DNA of 64,000 nt. Source: Chryseobacterium mucoviscidosis (lineage in GTDB: Bacteria; Bacteroidota; Bacteroidia; Flavobacteriales; Weeksellaceae). The stretch covers positions 239,902-303,901 of the forward strand of contig NZ_MVAG01000057.1 in NCBI RefSeq assembly GCF_002177115.1, read 5' to 3'. The translations under genes were made by a program, and so were the position numbers. Numbering within the stretch: the first letter of the stretch is position 1; every line of letters starts with the position of its first letter. Under the pieces are notes generated by a model that saw nothing but the letters and a program-made list of their open reading frames with translations, ran no database searches and had not been told where the DNA came from. Positions 9,666 to 18,880 of this stretch are shown here, piece after piece.

Positions 9666-10010
9666 ATGGAATTAAGCATTGGAGAAATGGCACTGATTGC
9701 CATAGCAATCGTAGTATTATTCGGACCGGATAAACTTCCTCAGATTGCACGCGACTTGGGTTCGGGTGTAAGAAAAATGCGTGGCGCAGTGGAAGACATC
9801 AAAACCGAGATCATGAAAGAGACAGATAACCCTGTTTCTGAGATCAAGCGTGAAATTGAGAAAGTAAAAGATGCTGCAAAAGATTTCAATCCGATGAATG
9901 ATATTCAGAAAGATATCTTAACAGAACCTCAGACAGCTCATGCATCCAATGAACCTCCAAAACCAAAACCTTCTGAAGACGAAACCTACGAAGGTCCTGT
10001 AAGCAGATAG
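9666..10010 (+). CDS. tatA: Twin-arginine translocase subunit TatA/TatE
   Basis: 114 residues: one N-terminal membrane helix (about 5-21), the hinge FGPDKLPQIARDLGSGVRKM and an amphipathic helix, then a charged tail ending in a Pro/Glu-rich segment. TatA multimers form the channel for folded proteins carrying RR signal peptides. The FGP hinge fits TatA/B in general; length and a single copy here do not decide between TatA and TatB, but the short amphipathic region favours TatA. It heads an operon with a PAP2 phosphatase gene one base downstream. Confidence 0.9.
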   Translation: MELSIGEMALIAIAIVVLFGPDKLPQIARDLGSGVRKMRGAVEDIKTEIMKETDNPVSEIKREIEKVKDAAKDFNPMNDIQKDILTEPQTAHASNEPPKPKPSEDETYEGPVSR

Positions 10011-10011
10011 G

Positions 10012-10578
10012 ATGGACGAGATCATTCAGGAAGATAAAAAAGTCTTTTTGTTTCTCAATAACTTGGGAGACCAATCTTTTGATCAGTTTTGGCAGCTCAT
10101 TTCCAGTACATGGATCTGGATTCCGCTTTACATTATTTTCTGCTACTTTTTATTTAAGAACTATAAACTAAGATCTTTGGTTTTTATATTAATCTTTGTC
10201 GGTATAGGCGTGACGGTTTCAGATCAGCTTGCCGGTATTTTCAAATATGGGGTCGCAAGACTCAGACCGTGTCACGATCCTACACTGGAGCATCACATGA
10301 GAATTGTGAAATGTGGCGGACAGTACGGTTTTTATTCTGCTCATGCTTCCAATACATTTTTTCTTGCAACTTATTTAAGTATTTTATTAAAAAAGAATCT
10401 TAAATGGTTTCCTTATGTTATATTTGTATGGGCGGCAGTGGTTGCGTACAGCCGCATTTATTTAGGAGTGCATTTCCCGATAGATATTTTGGTGGGGGCG
10501 TTTGTTGGATCTTTATTGGGAGTGGTTTTCAGTGCGCTCGCAAAAAAAGTAATCAACAAACAAAAAATAACTTCATGA
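10012..10578 (+). CDS. PAP2-family membrane phosphatase
   Basis: 188 residues, about five membrane helices. All three acid-phosphatase motifs of the PAP2 superfamily are present: KYGVARLRPCH (KxxxxxxRP), YSAHAS (PSGH equivalent) and SRIYLGVHFPID (SRxxxxxHxxxD). Members dephosphorylate lipid phosphates such as undecaprenyl pyrophosphate, phosphatidic acid/PGP or lipid A 1-phosphate at the periplasmic face. Which substrate applies cannot be read. The gene starts one base after tatA, and its TGA overlaps the ATG of the next gene, so translation is probably coupled. Confidence 0.9.
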   Translation: MDEIIQEDKKVFLFLNNLGDQSFDQFWQLISSTWIWIPLYIIFCYFLFKNYKLRSLVFILIFVGIGVTVSDQLAGIFKYGVARLRPCHDPTLEHHMRIVKCGGQYGFYSAHASNTFFLATYLSILLKKNLKWFPYVIFVWAAVVAYSRIYLGVHFPIDILVGAFVGSLLGVVFSALAKKVINKQKITS

Positions 10579-11390
10579 AAAAATCTTTATTCCTTTTAGC
10601 AGCAGTATTTGCTTCATTCAATCTTAACGCACAGGACAAAAAAATAGCTGAAGACTGCTTTCAGAAAGCAGACTATAAGTGTGCGGAAGAACAATATTCC
10701 AAATTGGCTCAAAGTGAAAGAATCCAGAAATTACAGTCGGAATATTACAACAATTTAGGAACTGCCCAGAGAAGACTTGGCAAAACTACGCTTGCTTTTA
10801 AATCTTACGAATCTGCCTTAAAAGCCAATCCTATGTCTGCTGCTGTATACGCCAATTTAGGCTCCATTCACGGGCAGAAAGGAAATAAACAGGCGGCAAT
10901 AGATTATCTCAACAAGGGGCTTCAGATTGAGCCTGAAAACGCAGATATTTACCTTACCCGTTCCAAAGTCTATGAAAGTTTAGGCAAAAAAGATCTTGCC
11001 ATGAAAGATCTTAACCAGATTCTTACCTTTGCACCCGATAATATTTATGCAAGAACCGGACTCGCAAATCTGAAAAAGAACAGCGGAGATCTTGAAGGTG
11101 CTTTAAAAGACTACAATCAGCTTATCTCCGAAAAGCCTGAATCTTTGCTTTACAGTGGGAGAGGAGACGTTTATTTTAGGCTGAAAAAAAACAAAGAAGC
11201 TCTTGCGGACGTTAATAAAGCGATTTCTATAGATCCGAAATTCGCTCAGGCTCATGTGAACAAAGCTTTGATTTTATTTGAAACAGCAAAACCGAAAGAA
11301 GCTTGTGCAAGTCTGGATAAAGCGGTAAGCTTAGGATATGAAAAGCCTTTGCTGATGGATTATTATTCTAAATGTGAGGTTAAAAAATAA
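10575..11390 (+). CDS. Exported TPR-repeat protein
   Basis: 271 residues starting at the ATG that overlaps the PAP2 stop (ATGA). Residues 1-20 form a signal peptide (MKKSLFLLAAVFASFNLNAQ). The mature part is a row of about six tetratricopeptide repeats (for example AAVYANLGSIHGQKGNKQAA and ADIYLTRSKVYESLGKKDLA), so a periplasmic or outer-membrane scaffold. A longer in-frame ORF reaches back to 10404 inside the PAP2 gene, but the signal peptide fixes the start here. Partner unknown. Confidence 0.88.
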   Translation: MKKSLFLLAAVFASFNLNAQDKKIAEDCFQKADYKCAEEQYSKLAQSERIQKLQSEYYNNLGTAQRRLGKTTLAFKSYESALKANPMSAAVYANLGSIHGQKGNKQAAIDYLNKGLQIEPENADIYLTRSKVYESLGKKDLAMKDLNQILTFAPDNIYARTGLANLKKNSGDLEGALKDYNQLISEKPESLLYSGRGDVYFRLKKNKEALADVNKAISIDPKFAQAHVNKALILFETAKPKEACASLDKAVSLGYEKPLLMDYYSKCEVKK

Positions 11391-11403
11391 ATTACGATAC
11401 TAC

Positions 11404-11715
11404 ATGAAAATACCAAATTTCAAATTATTGATAACAGCAGTTTTTACTTTTGGAGTAATGACTGTTGCAAATGCTCAGCAAACTGAAGTAAAGACGAGGG
11501 AAAATTCACTTTTGGAAGCTTCTTTGAAAAAAGCTGATGCAAAGTCTGAAAATTCTCTCTTTTACATCAATAAAAAAGAAACAGATATTGAGACTGTAAA
11601 AAAAATTCCGGCTGAAGATATAAAATATGTAATGGTTCTTAAAGACGATAAGATCAGGAAAAAATTTAAAGAAAAAGGAATTACACAAATTGTGATGATC
11701 ACCACAAAGAGTTAA
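11404..11715 (+). CDS. Small exported protein resembling an isolated TonB-receptor plug segment
   Basis: 103 residues from the ATG at 11404, chosen because it begins a signal peptide ending ...TVANAQQ. The mature ~80 residues read like the plug region of SusC-type receptors: YINKKETDIETVKKIPAEDI, then VMVLKDDKIRKKFKEKGITQ and IVMITTKS, compare the plug pattern of IDGK..., I..DI..I.VLKD... and GVI.ITTK. There is no barrel. It lies 13 bases after the TPR gene and so is probably the last or next-to-last gene of the tatA operon. The plug resemblance is my inference; function unknown. Confidence 0.7.
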   Translation: MKIPNFKLLITAVFTFGVMTVANAQQTEVKTRENSLLEASLKKADAKSENSLFYINKKETDIETVKKIPAEDIKYVMVLKDDKIRKKFKEKGITQIVMITTKS

Positions 11716-11757
11716 GTTTATATTCTTTTCAAACTTCAAAATAATTTAAGTCATTCA

Positions 11758-12213
11758 ATGTTAAACATCGTTCTCTTAGAACCGGAAATACCCAATAACA
11801 CAGGAAATATAGGAAGATTGTGTGTAGGAACAGAAAGTAAATTACACTTAATTCATCCTTTTGGATTTGTCATTAATGATAAAAATCTGAAACGTTCAGG
11901 ATTAGATTACTGGGTTCATCTTGATGTTACGGAATATCAGAATGTCGACGAATGGATCCGGAATATTCCGGATTTGTCGCGTGTTTTCCTGATGAGTTCC
12001 CATGCCGAAAAATCCTATCTGGAAACAGAATTTCAGGATGGTGACTGGCTGGTTTTCGGAAAAGAAAGTGTGGGTTTAAGCAAAGATGTGCTTGATCGTT
12101 TTGAAAATCATCTTACCATTCCGATGTCTAAATTGATTCGAAGTTTCAATATTGCCAATTCCGTGGCTTTTGTGGTGGGCGAAGCAAAAAGACAGATTGG
12201 CTTAAAAGGTTAA
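11758..12213 (+). CDS. trmL: tRNA (cytidine(34)-2'-O)-methyltransferase TrmL
   Basis: A 151-residue SPOUT methyltransferase that 2'-O-methylates the wobble base of tRNA-Leu isoacceptors. The three SpoU motifs are clear: LLEPEIPNNTGNIGRLC at the N-terminus, FGKESVGLSKDVL in the middle and IPMSKLIRSFNIANSVA near the C-terminus, the last two making the trefoil-knot SAM site. It lacks an N-terminal RNA-binding extension, which distinguishes TrmL/YibK from TrmH. Convergent with rlmH, sharing a terminator hairpin. Confidence 0.93.
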   Translation: MLNIVLLEPEIPNNTGNIGRLCVGTESKLHLIHPFGFVINDKNLKRSGLDYWVHLDVTEYQNVDEWIRNIPDLSRVFLMSSHAEKSYLETEFQDGDWLVFGKESVGLSKDVLDRFENHLTIPMSKLIRSFNIANSVAFVVGEAKRQIGLKG

Positions 12214-12222
12214 TATTATTTT

Positions 12223-12259
12223 AAAACCTTATCAAATTTAATCATTATGATAAGGTTTT
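12223..12259. terminator. Bidirectional terminator hairpin between trmL and rlmH
   Basis: AAAACCTTATCA (12223-12234) pairs with TGATAAGGTTTT (12248-12259), a perfect 12-bp stem with A- and T-rich ends that can work both ways. The right arm is inside the last codons of rlmH. Confidence 0.6.
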
Positions 12260-12711
12260 CCCTGTAAAATCTGATCTGCTCGATACAGTTGTTCCACAAT
12301 GAATAATCGGATCATCTGGTGCGTAAAAGTCATTTTGGATAACGACATTTTTTCATTCGCTCTGCTGTAGATCTCTTCTGAAAAACCATAAGCCCCGCCA
12401 ATCAGAATATGAATTTTTTTCACGGAAGAATTCATCCAGTTATCAATTTTTTGGGCAAATTCTCTGCTGGTAAACTGTTTTCCTTTTTCGTCAAGAATAA
12501 TTACTGAATCTGTTCTGTCAATTTGGTTCATAAAAAGTTTAGCTTCCTCTTTTTTAAGAAGGTCAGGAGAAAGATTTTTTGCATTTTTTACGTCGGGAAT
12601 TTCAATAATTTCAAAATTCCAGTGTTTGGGAAGACGTTTCAGATAATAATTGATTAAAGAAGAGATTTCCTTATCGTCAGTTTTGCCGATGCAAAGCAAA
12701 TTAATCTGCAT
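12238..12711 (-). CDS. rlmH: 23S rRNA (pseudouridine(1915)-N3)-methyltransferase RlmH
   Basis: 157 residues, the normal length. RlmH is a SPOUT dimer that methylates pseudouridine 1915 of 23S rRNA in assembled ribosomes. Diagnostic segments are LLCIGKTDDKEI at the N-terminus, ILIGGAYGFSEEI for SAM binding and FTHQMIRLFIVEQLYRA with the tail GKPYHND. Two rRNA/tRNA SPOUT enzymes thus lie back to back. Confidence 0.95.
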   Translation of the reverse strand: MQINLLCIGKTDDKEISSLINYYLKRLPKHWNFEIIEIPDVKNAKNLSPDLLKKEEAKLFMNQIDRTDSVIILDEKGKQFTSREFAQKIDNWMNSSVKKIHILIGGAYGFSEEIYSRANEKMSLSKMTFTHQMIRLFIVEQLYRADQILQGKPYHND

Positions 12712-12845
12712 TTTTTAATTTAAATTTAGACAGCAAAGATATTCATAAATTAAATAATCTCATCATCTGAAAATTGGCATCGGATTTTCAAGTTTAAAAA
12801 AATCATTATTTTTGTATGGCACCTTTATGATGAAGCAAAATAAGT

Positions 12846-13865
12846 ATGGGCATAAAACTTCCTAAATTCATCTTGAAAATTCAAGAATTTTTTGACGATA
12901 TACATATTCCTTTTCTGGGAATATCGCTTTGGCAGATGTTTCAGATCTACATCAGCGGTATTTTTAAAGATAAAATCGGAAGAAAAGCTGCGGCTATTTC
13001 CTGGAGTTTCACCATCAGTCTTTTTCCGTTTATTCTGTTCCTGCTTTCCGTTTTGCCGTATATGCCTCATTATGACAAGCTTCAGTTTTATATTTTCGAA
13101 GTTTTGCTTCACAATGTTTTTCCGTCCAATATCGAAGGTGACGTACGAAATTATATAGAAACCAGTATTGTTCCCAATATGAAGGGAATCAGTAATTTAA
13201 CCATTGTTTTTGCTTTGATTTTCGCAACAAACGGAACGTTTTCACTCATTAATGGATTTAATGAAAATACCGATGAAAAAATGTCTGATGTTAAAGAATT
13301 TATTCTGTCTTTTTTCATCACCATCGGGTTTATTACGATTGTGTTTTTAGCGCTTTTCGGAGTCTATTATTCAGAGTTTGTTCTTAAACTGTTTACGCCG
13401 GTTCAGGATATTTCGTGGCTGGTGGATAACCTTTCAAAAATCATCGGATTTGTATCGTTTCCCATCTTTTATTTTATTTTGCTTACTCTATTTTATTGGT
13501 TGGGAACGGTAAGAATTGCAAGATTCAGACAGGCGGTTCCGGGAGCTATTTTAACCACGGTTCTGTTTGTGGTAACCACGTACGGATTCGCGCTTTATGT
13601 GAAGAATATCGCCCGTTACAACGTTCTTTACGGTTCTATCGGAAGTATGATTCTTCTGATGGTCTGGGTAAATGTAAATGTATATCTTCTGCTTTTTGGC
13701 AACGAATTAAACATGGCACTGAGAAAAGTGAGAATTGAAAAACTGCTTTCCGATGAACTGAAGAAAGAAGCAAAAGGCTATCACGCAAAAAATTCTGAGC
13801 CGGATTTAGAAGGCGATGAAAATCATAAGTGGAAATTTAACGATAAAAAGAACGAAGAAAATTAA
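12846..13865 (+). CDS. YihY/BrkB-family inner-membrane protein
   Basis: 339 residues with about six membrane helices and a charged C-terminal tail rich in Lys, Glu and Asn. The early AAAISWSFTISLFPFILFLL segment and the late YGSIGSMILLMVWVNVNVYL-like stretch with a final LLFGNELN are the hallmarks of the YihY/virulence factor BrkB family, misnamed ribonuclease BN in older annotations. The molecular activity is unknown. A TATTTTTG box at 12807-12814 could serve as its promoter. Its stop codon overlaps that of the convergent nhaA gene. Confidence 0.85.
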   Translation: MGIKLPKFILKIQEFFDDIHIPFLGISLWQMFQIYISGIFKDKIGRKAAAISWSFTISLFPFILFLLSVLPYMPHYDKLQFYIFEVLLHNVFPSNIEGDVRNYIETSIVPNMKGISNLTIVFALIFATNGTFSLINGFNENTDEKMSDVKEFILSFFITIGFITIVFLALFGVYYSEFVLKLFTPVQDISWLVDNLSKIIGFVSFPIFYFILLTLFYWLGTVRIARFRQAVPGAILTTVLFVVTTYGFALYVKNIARYNVLYGSIGSMILLMVWVNVNVYLLLFGNELNMALRKVRIEKLLSDELKKEAKGYHAKNSEPDLEGDENHKWKFNDKKNEEN

Positions 13866-15043
13866 TTTTCCTCTTCTTCAATAATATCATTTTTAGAGCT
13901 TATTTTCAAAATTAAAAAACCTGAAACCGCTGCTATAAAAGAAGCAATTAAAATGGCAAATTTAGCCTCATCCTGAATCGGAATTTCATCCTTGAAGGAC
14001 AATAGTGCGATGAAAATAGACATCGTAAAGCCAATTCCGGCAAGCAATCCTACGCCAATCATGTGCATCCATATACTGTTTTGAGGGAGAGAACTTAGCT
14101 TAAGTTTTATCGCTATTAAAGAAAAAAGATTGATCCCGATTAACTTTCCGGCAACTAATCCGATAATAATTCCCAAACCTAAAGTGCTTGTAAGACCTCC
14201 GATCATTTCGTTATTGAAAGTGATGTTGGTATTGGTTAAAGCAAAAACAGGCATAATGAGAAAACTTACTGGAAAATGAAGCTGATGTTCCAGTTTTTCC
14301 AACGGAGAAATCTCAACGGTTGAAACATTGGTAGGAATGGTAAATGCCAGTAAAACCCCCGCAATAGTAGCATGAATTCCCGAATGATGAAGGAAATACC
14401 ACAAAAATAATCCCGGAATAAGATAGAAAATAATTCGGGTAACTTTTAGGAAATTCAGTAAAAATAAAAGCACTGTAATTCCTAAAGATAGAAATAAATA
14501 CATCCAGTGAATCTGTTCTGTATAAAATATTGCGATGACGAGAATAGCTCCCAGATCGTCCACAATTGCTAAAGCAGCAAGGAAAATTTTAATGGAATTC
14601 GGAATTCTTTTTCCCAGCATGGAAATAATCGCGAGTGAAAAAGCAATATCCGTTGCCATCGGAATTCCCCAACCGTTTCCGTATGAAGTTCCGAAGTTGA
14701 AAAAAGTATAAATAATCGCAGGAACAAGCATTCCGCCGATTGCCGCAAATATAGGCAGAGAAGCATTTTTAAATGAAGAAAGTTCACCTTCCACCATTTC
14801 CCTTTTAATCTCCAATCCTACCAAGAGGAAGAAAATCGCCATCAAACCGTCGTTAATCCAGATACTAACGGGATATTTCAGATGAAAAATTTCTGTTCCT
14901 GCTTCTCTGTCCAAAAAGTGCTGAAAGCTTTCCGCAAAAGAGGAATTGGCAATAAGTAAGGAAACTAAAACACAGAAAATCAGGATAATTCCTGAAGCCT
15001 GACTGCTTTCGAAAAATTTTTTAAAATATACCGTTAAATTCAT
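13862..15043 (-). CDS. nhaA: Na+/H+ antiporter NhaA
   Basis: 393 residues, about twelve membrane helices. NhaA expels sodium against protons for pH and salt homeostasis. It has GLEIKREMVEGELS at the end of the first quarter, MATDIAFSLAIISMLGKRIP and LAALAIVDDLGAILVIA, in which the paired Asp residues correspond to the ion-binding aspartates of the E. coli protein. The N-terminal ~20 residues contain a short amphipathic stretch. The gene starts two bases after the rsh stop on the same strand, so the two are likely one transcript. Confidence 0.94.
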   Translation of the reverse strand: MNLTVYFKKFFESSQASGIILIFCVLVSLLIANSSFAESFQHFLDREAGTEIFHLKYPVSIWINDGLMAIFFLLVGLEIKREMVEGELSSFKNASLPIFAAIGGMLVPAIIYTFFNFGTSYGNGWGIPMATDIAFSLAIISMLGKRIPNSIKIFLAALAIVDDLGAILVIAIFYTEQIHWMYLFLSLGITVLLFLLNFLKVTRIIFYLIPGLFLWYFLHHSGIHATIAGVLLAFTIPTNVSTVEISPLEKLEHQLHFPVSFLIMPVFALTNTNITFNNEMIGGLTSTLGLGIIIGLVAGKLIGINLFSLIAIKLKLSSLPQNSIWMHMIGVGLLAGIGFTMSIFIALLSFKDEIPIQDEAKFAILIASFIAAVSGFLILKISSKNDIIEEEEN

Positions 15044-15045
15044 AT

Positions 15046-17256
15046 CTAAGATTGTAGTCGTCTCACTCTGGAGACGCCGTTAATATCATTCAGTTTGGTG
15101 AAGGTCTGCTCAAGCTGACTTTTATTTTTTACCTCAAGAATGATCGTTCCTGTAAAAATTCCGTCGTTGGATTCGATGGACATACTTTTCATATCCATTC
15201 CCATCGCACCACTGATAACGGTGGTGATGTCATTGATCATTCCCATTCTGTCGAGCCCTTCAATTTCTATTTTTACTCTGTTCTTGAAGCTTTCCGCATT
15301 CACCCATTTAGCAGGAATTACCCTGTAATCGTATTGTGCGCGAAGGTTGATCGCGTTCGGACAATTATCGCTGTGTACTTTGATTCCGTCTGAAATCGTG
15401 ATGAATCCGAAAATTTTGTCTCCCGGAATTACCGTACAGCATTTTGCATAGCTGTAATTCAGTTTTTCTTCATCTTTTCCAAAGACAATCATGTCGAGAT
15501 TCTGCTCTTTCGGCTCTACGTAAGTTGTATTTTTCGTCGGAGACTTTCTGAATCTTGAAAGCAGATTGTTAAATACGTTTTTACTTTCAATGTATTTTCT
15601 TAAACTGCTTGCATCCAGCTCGTTGCTTTGGAATTTTAAAAATAATTCCTGTGAACTTTTAAGATTAAAGAATTTTTGAAGCTTATTAATTTCCTCATCA
15701 TTAAAATTAATTTTCGCATGACGCAGTTTTCGCTGTAAAATTTCTTTTCCGTCTTCAACCAGTTGATTTTTTTGTGAGTTTAAATAACTCTTGATCTTGG
15801 ATTTAGCCTTTGAAGTAACAACAAATTCAAGCCAGTCGGATTTTGGTTTCTGATTTTGGGAGGATAAAATATCGATCTGATCACCATTCTGCAAAACATA
15901 CGAAATCGGAACCAGTTTGCCGTTGATTTTCGCACCTAAACATTTCATTCCCAGATCGGAGTGAACGGAAAAGGCAAAATCCAGAGCGGTTGCATTGGTC
16001 GGTAAAATTTTAATCTCACCTTTTGGCGTAAACACAAAAACTTCCTTTGAATATAAATTCAGCTTAATATTATCCAGTAGTTCCGAAGTGGAAAGATCCT
16101 GCTGCTGTTCCAGAACTTCGCGGATTTCGGTTACCCAGTTTTCAAAATTCCGGTCTTCGGAGCTTTGCTTGTAGCCTTCTTTGTATTTGTAATGTGCTGC
16201 AACCCCTTTTTCAGCAATTTCGTCCATTCTTTCGGAACGGATCTGTACTTCAATCCATTTTTTATCCGGACCTAGAACGGTTAAGTGCAAACTTTCGTAT
16301 CCTGTAGAACGCGGCTGAGTGATCCAGTCCCGCATTCTGGATGGATTGCTGTGATAAACATCCGTTACAATGGAGTAAATTTTCCAAGCCAGGAATTTTT
16401 CGTTTTTGGCATCCGATTTATAAATGATTCTGATGGCGTAATTGTCGAAAACCTCTTCAAAGGAAACACCCTGTTTCAGCATTTTCCTGTAAATCGAAGA
16501 AATGGCTTTCGCGCGTCCTTTAATTTTGAAATTTAATCCTTCTTCATTTAATTTCTCAGAAACTTCTTTTTTAAATTCCTCAATATATCTTTCGCGGCTT
16601 TCTTTGGCAAGTTCTAATTTCTCGGTAATTTCTTTGTAAACATCCGGATTGTTATACTTTAAAGAAAGGTCTTCAAGCTCAGATTTGATGTTATATAATC
16701 CGAGACGATGCGCCATCGGAGCGTAAATATAAACGGTTTCGGAAGCAATTTTCTTCTGCTTGTCCGGAGCCATGCTTTCCAGAGTACGCATATTGTGAAG
16801 ACGGTCTGCAATCTTAATAAGAATCACCCTGAAATCTTCAGACAGCGTCAACAGAAGCTTTCTGTAATTCTCAGACTGCACCGAAATATTCTGATGATTC
16901 ATGATGGAGATTTTCGTGAGTCCGTTCACGATATTGGCTATTTTCTCTCCAAAAATTTTCTTCAGGTCTTCATAAGTATAGTCAGAATCTTCAATTACAT
17001 CATGCAACAAGGCACACGCAATGGAAGTAGCTCCCAAACCGATTTCCGTTGCTACAATTTTGGCAACAGCAATGGGATGGTAAATGTAGGGTTCACCAGA
17101 TTTTCTTCGCTGATCTTTGTGCGCATCGAGCGCTATATCGAATGCCTTTCGGATGAGCTTGTTATTTTCCTCATCTAAAGTTCTGTATGTATTCGAAATC
17201 AGATCCTTATATCTTGCAAGGATCTCCTTGTTTTCCTGTTCTAAGTCGTAACTCAT
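15046..17256 (-). CDS. Bifunctional (p)ppGpp synthetase/hydrolase (Rsh/SpoT type)
   Basis: 736 residues with the full long-RSH layout: HD hydrolase (about 40-200) with the intact HDVIED motif (H85, D86, E89, D90); synthetase (about 230-370) with GYESLHLTVLGP and WIEVQIRSERMDEIAEKG; TGS (about 395-460, EVFVFTPKGEIKILP); helical and zinc-finger-like regions; and a C-terminal ACT domain. An intact hydrolase motif means it should both make and degrade the alarmone, as usual when a bacterium has a single long RSH. It is encoded upstream of nhaA with a two-base gap. Confidence 0.95.
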   Translation of the reverse strand: MSYDLEQENKEILARYKDLISNTYRTLDEENNKLIRKAFDIALDAHKDQRRKSGEPYIYHPIAVAKIVATEIGLGATSIACALLHDVIEDSDYTYEDLKKIFGEKIANIVNGLTKISIMNHQNISVQSENYRKLLLTLSEDFRVILIKIADRLHNMRTLESMAPDKQKKIASETVYIYAPMAHRLGLYNIKSELEDLSLKYNNPDVYKEITEKLELAKESRERYIEEFKKEVSEKLNEEGLNFKIKGRAKAISSIYRKMLKQGVSFEEVFDNYAIRIIYKSDAKNEKFLAWKIYSIVTDVYHSNPSRMRDWITQPRSTGYESLHLTVLGPDKKWIEVQIRSERMDEIAEKGVAAHYKYKEGYKQSSEDRNFENWVTEIREVLEQQQDLSTSELLDNIKLNLYSKEVFVFTPKGEIKILPTNATALDFAFSVHSDLGMKCLGAKINGKLVPISYVLQNGDQIDILSSQNQKPKSDWLEFVVTSKAKSKIKSYLNSQKNQLVEDGKEILQRKLRHAKINFNDEEINKLQKFFNLKSSQELFLKFQSNELDASSLRKYIESKNVFNNLLSRFRKSPTKNTTYVEPKEQNLDMIVFGKDEEKLNYSYAKCCTVIPGDKIFGFITISDGIKVHSDNCPNAINLRAQYDYRVIPAKWVNAESFKNRVKIEIEGLDRMGMINDITTVISGAMGMDMKSMSIESNDGIFTGTIILEVKNKSQLEQTFTKLNDINGVSRVRRLQS

Positions 17257-17312
17257 TTGTGTAAAAGCCTATATTTACACGAAAATACGAAATTTTTTGC
17301 AGTTTTCAGCAT

Positions 17313-17342
17313 TAAAAGATCCGCAGAACGCTCTGCGGATTT
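17313..17342 (-). terminator. Intrinsic terminator downstream of the 121-residue hypothetical gene
   Basis: On the minus strand ATCCGCAGA, loop GCGT, TCTGCGGAT, then CTTTT. It lies between the hypothetical gene and rsh and ends the former. Confidence 0.7.
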
Positions 17343-17368
17343 CGGTTATTAATTTTTATCTTGAATGG

Positions 17369-17734
17369 TTAAAATTTTACTTCAGAATCCATTCCGGCAG
17401 TAGAGGTTTTTATTCTTATATCCGGACTGTCGTGGATTTCCGCTTTATTTCTGGCATCGATAAACTTTTTGATGTTCATATAATTTGCCTGCTCAATTTC
17501 TATGTTTTCAAAAAGATAGGTTTTTAGCACATTATTCCGGCTGAAAATAGAGGAAGCATTATCTGTCTGATGGTGGTCTTTTACGGCTACACTTACCAGA
17601 TACTGGGAATGTAGCTCATCATCATGAAGATAGACAATATATTCTGAATCTGTGAAACCTGAGTTTTCAAGGTCTGCTTCTATTTTTTTATAATCGCTGT
17701 GATGTCCAAATAATCCAGCTAATATATTTGACAT
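17369..17734 (-). CDS. Hypothetical protein, 121 residues
   Basis: No family recognised. The protein begins MSNILAGLFGHHSDYKKIE and is a soluble alpha/beta-looking sequence with TDSEYIVYLHDDELHSQYLV in the middle and a hydrophilic C-terminus. The start at the ATG 17734 is preferred to an in-frame TTG two codons upstream. The order (short helical start, DYKKIEADLENSGFT, an alternating strand region) resembles small stress-type proteins that bind another protein, but this is guesswork. Own terminator downstream. Confidence 0.6.
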   Translation of the reverse strand: MSNILAGLFGHHSDYKKIEADLENSGFTDSEYIVYLHDDELHSQYLVSVAVKDHHQTDNASSIFSRNNVLKTYLFENIEIEQANYMNIKKFIDARNKAEIHDSPDIRIKTSTAGMDSEVKF

Positions 17735-17882
17735 AAGCAATAGTTTTTAAGTTGAATATAAATTTAGTGAAAATAATTCATGTATTTTAAGAAAATAACA
17801 ATTAAATGGTTGTATTAATATAAAATCTATAAAGTTTTGCCTTTTCTTTGAAATCTTCTATTGAACAAATGTTTGATTTTTA

Positions 17883-18857
17883 CTAATTGATAATTTCCAG
17901 ATTTTCAATATTTTCATTTTTAAAAGAATTGTAAACATTTGAGATATTATTTTTTCTCGTTTCGGTTTTTGCATGAATAATGGTTTTTGCATTATTCACG
18001 TTAACTTCGATCTTATTATTAAAAATCGTATAACGCACATTGCCACTTTCGAAAGAAAGCGAATTTTCTTTTTTTGAATAGAAAAAGATATTACGGTAAA
18101 GAAGTTCAATATCTCCGTTTTTTTTGGTGAAAAAATAGTACAGTTGGTTACTTTCTGTTTTAATGAGGTACATTTTTTTGTTGTTTTCCAGTGTGTAGGA
18201 GAGAAGAATGTATTTACTTACAATATCAGTATCAATGGTTTTGTATTTATATGTGATGTATCTGTTTTTCCATTCTTTAACTGCCGTTTCATAATAAAGA
18301 CCGGAAGCATCAAGCTCTTCTTCAGATTGTTTCAGAAGGAAGGGTTTGCCATTCTTTACTGTAAAATCAGAGTATTGATGCCAACAGCAGCCAGACTTAG
18401 TCATGACATGGATCTGCTTTTTAGCTTTATCGACATCAAAAAAGCCACAATAGTTTTGGGCTAAATCTGAAAAATCTGCATTTTCAACAAATGTGTTATT
18501 TTCATAAAGATAAACCACGAACGACGGACCGCCGTAGCAGCTTTCATTACCATATTTTATTGCAATGTCTTTTTTACCGTCAAAATTAAAATCATCATAG
18601 ATAATAATACTTTGATGACCATATGGGATTTCTGCAATATTGGATTGGGTATTTTTAAAATCATACTCGCTTAAATTTACCGTTTGCGTGATAAGCGGTT
18701 TTTTATTTTTCAGAGTAAAAACTTTGAGGATCTGTGATGTTTTGTCTCTTGAATTTTTAGTAACTGTAGCATAATAATCTTTAGAAAAATCTGATATTTT
18801 ATAGTTTTGAGCGTTCAGAAAAACAGTTGAAAATGTCAGAAGAATAAGCTTTTTCAT
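17883..18857 (-). CDS. Exported protein of the XAC2610-like kind
   Basis: 324 residues with a signal peptide (MKKLILLTFSTVFLNAQ). Residues about 85-165 carry YDDFNFDGKKDIAI, an Asp/Asn-rich loop as in FG-GAP/dockerin-like calcium sites, then GGPSFVVYLYEN and KSGCCWHQYSDF. The same ordered pattern (NDYNFDGIMDFSV, then NQCCAGTVVTTAEY) appears in the protein at 55601-56491, which is otherwise diverged; the two are distant paralogues. The C-terminal ~130 residues are strand-rich and lack a recognised domain. Function unknown. Confidence 0.7.
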   Translation of the reverse strand: MKKLILLTFSTVFLNAQNYKISDFSKDYYATVTKNSRDKTSQILKVFTLKNKKPLITQTVNLSEYDFKNTQSNIAEIPYGHQSIIIYDDFNFDGKKDIAIKYGNESCYGGPSFVVYLYENNTFVENADFSDLAQNYCGFFDVDKAKKQIHVMTKSGCCWHQYSDFTVKNGKPFLLKQSEEELDASGLYYETAVKEWKNRYITYKYKTIDTDIVSKYILLSYTLENNKKMYLIKTESNQLYYFFTKKNGDIELLYRNIFFYSKKENSLSFESGNVRYTIFNNKIEVNVNNAKTIIHAKTETRKNNISNVYNSFKNENIENLEIIN

Positions 18858-18880
18858 GATGATAAATTGAATTTAAAAAT

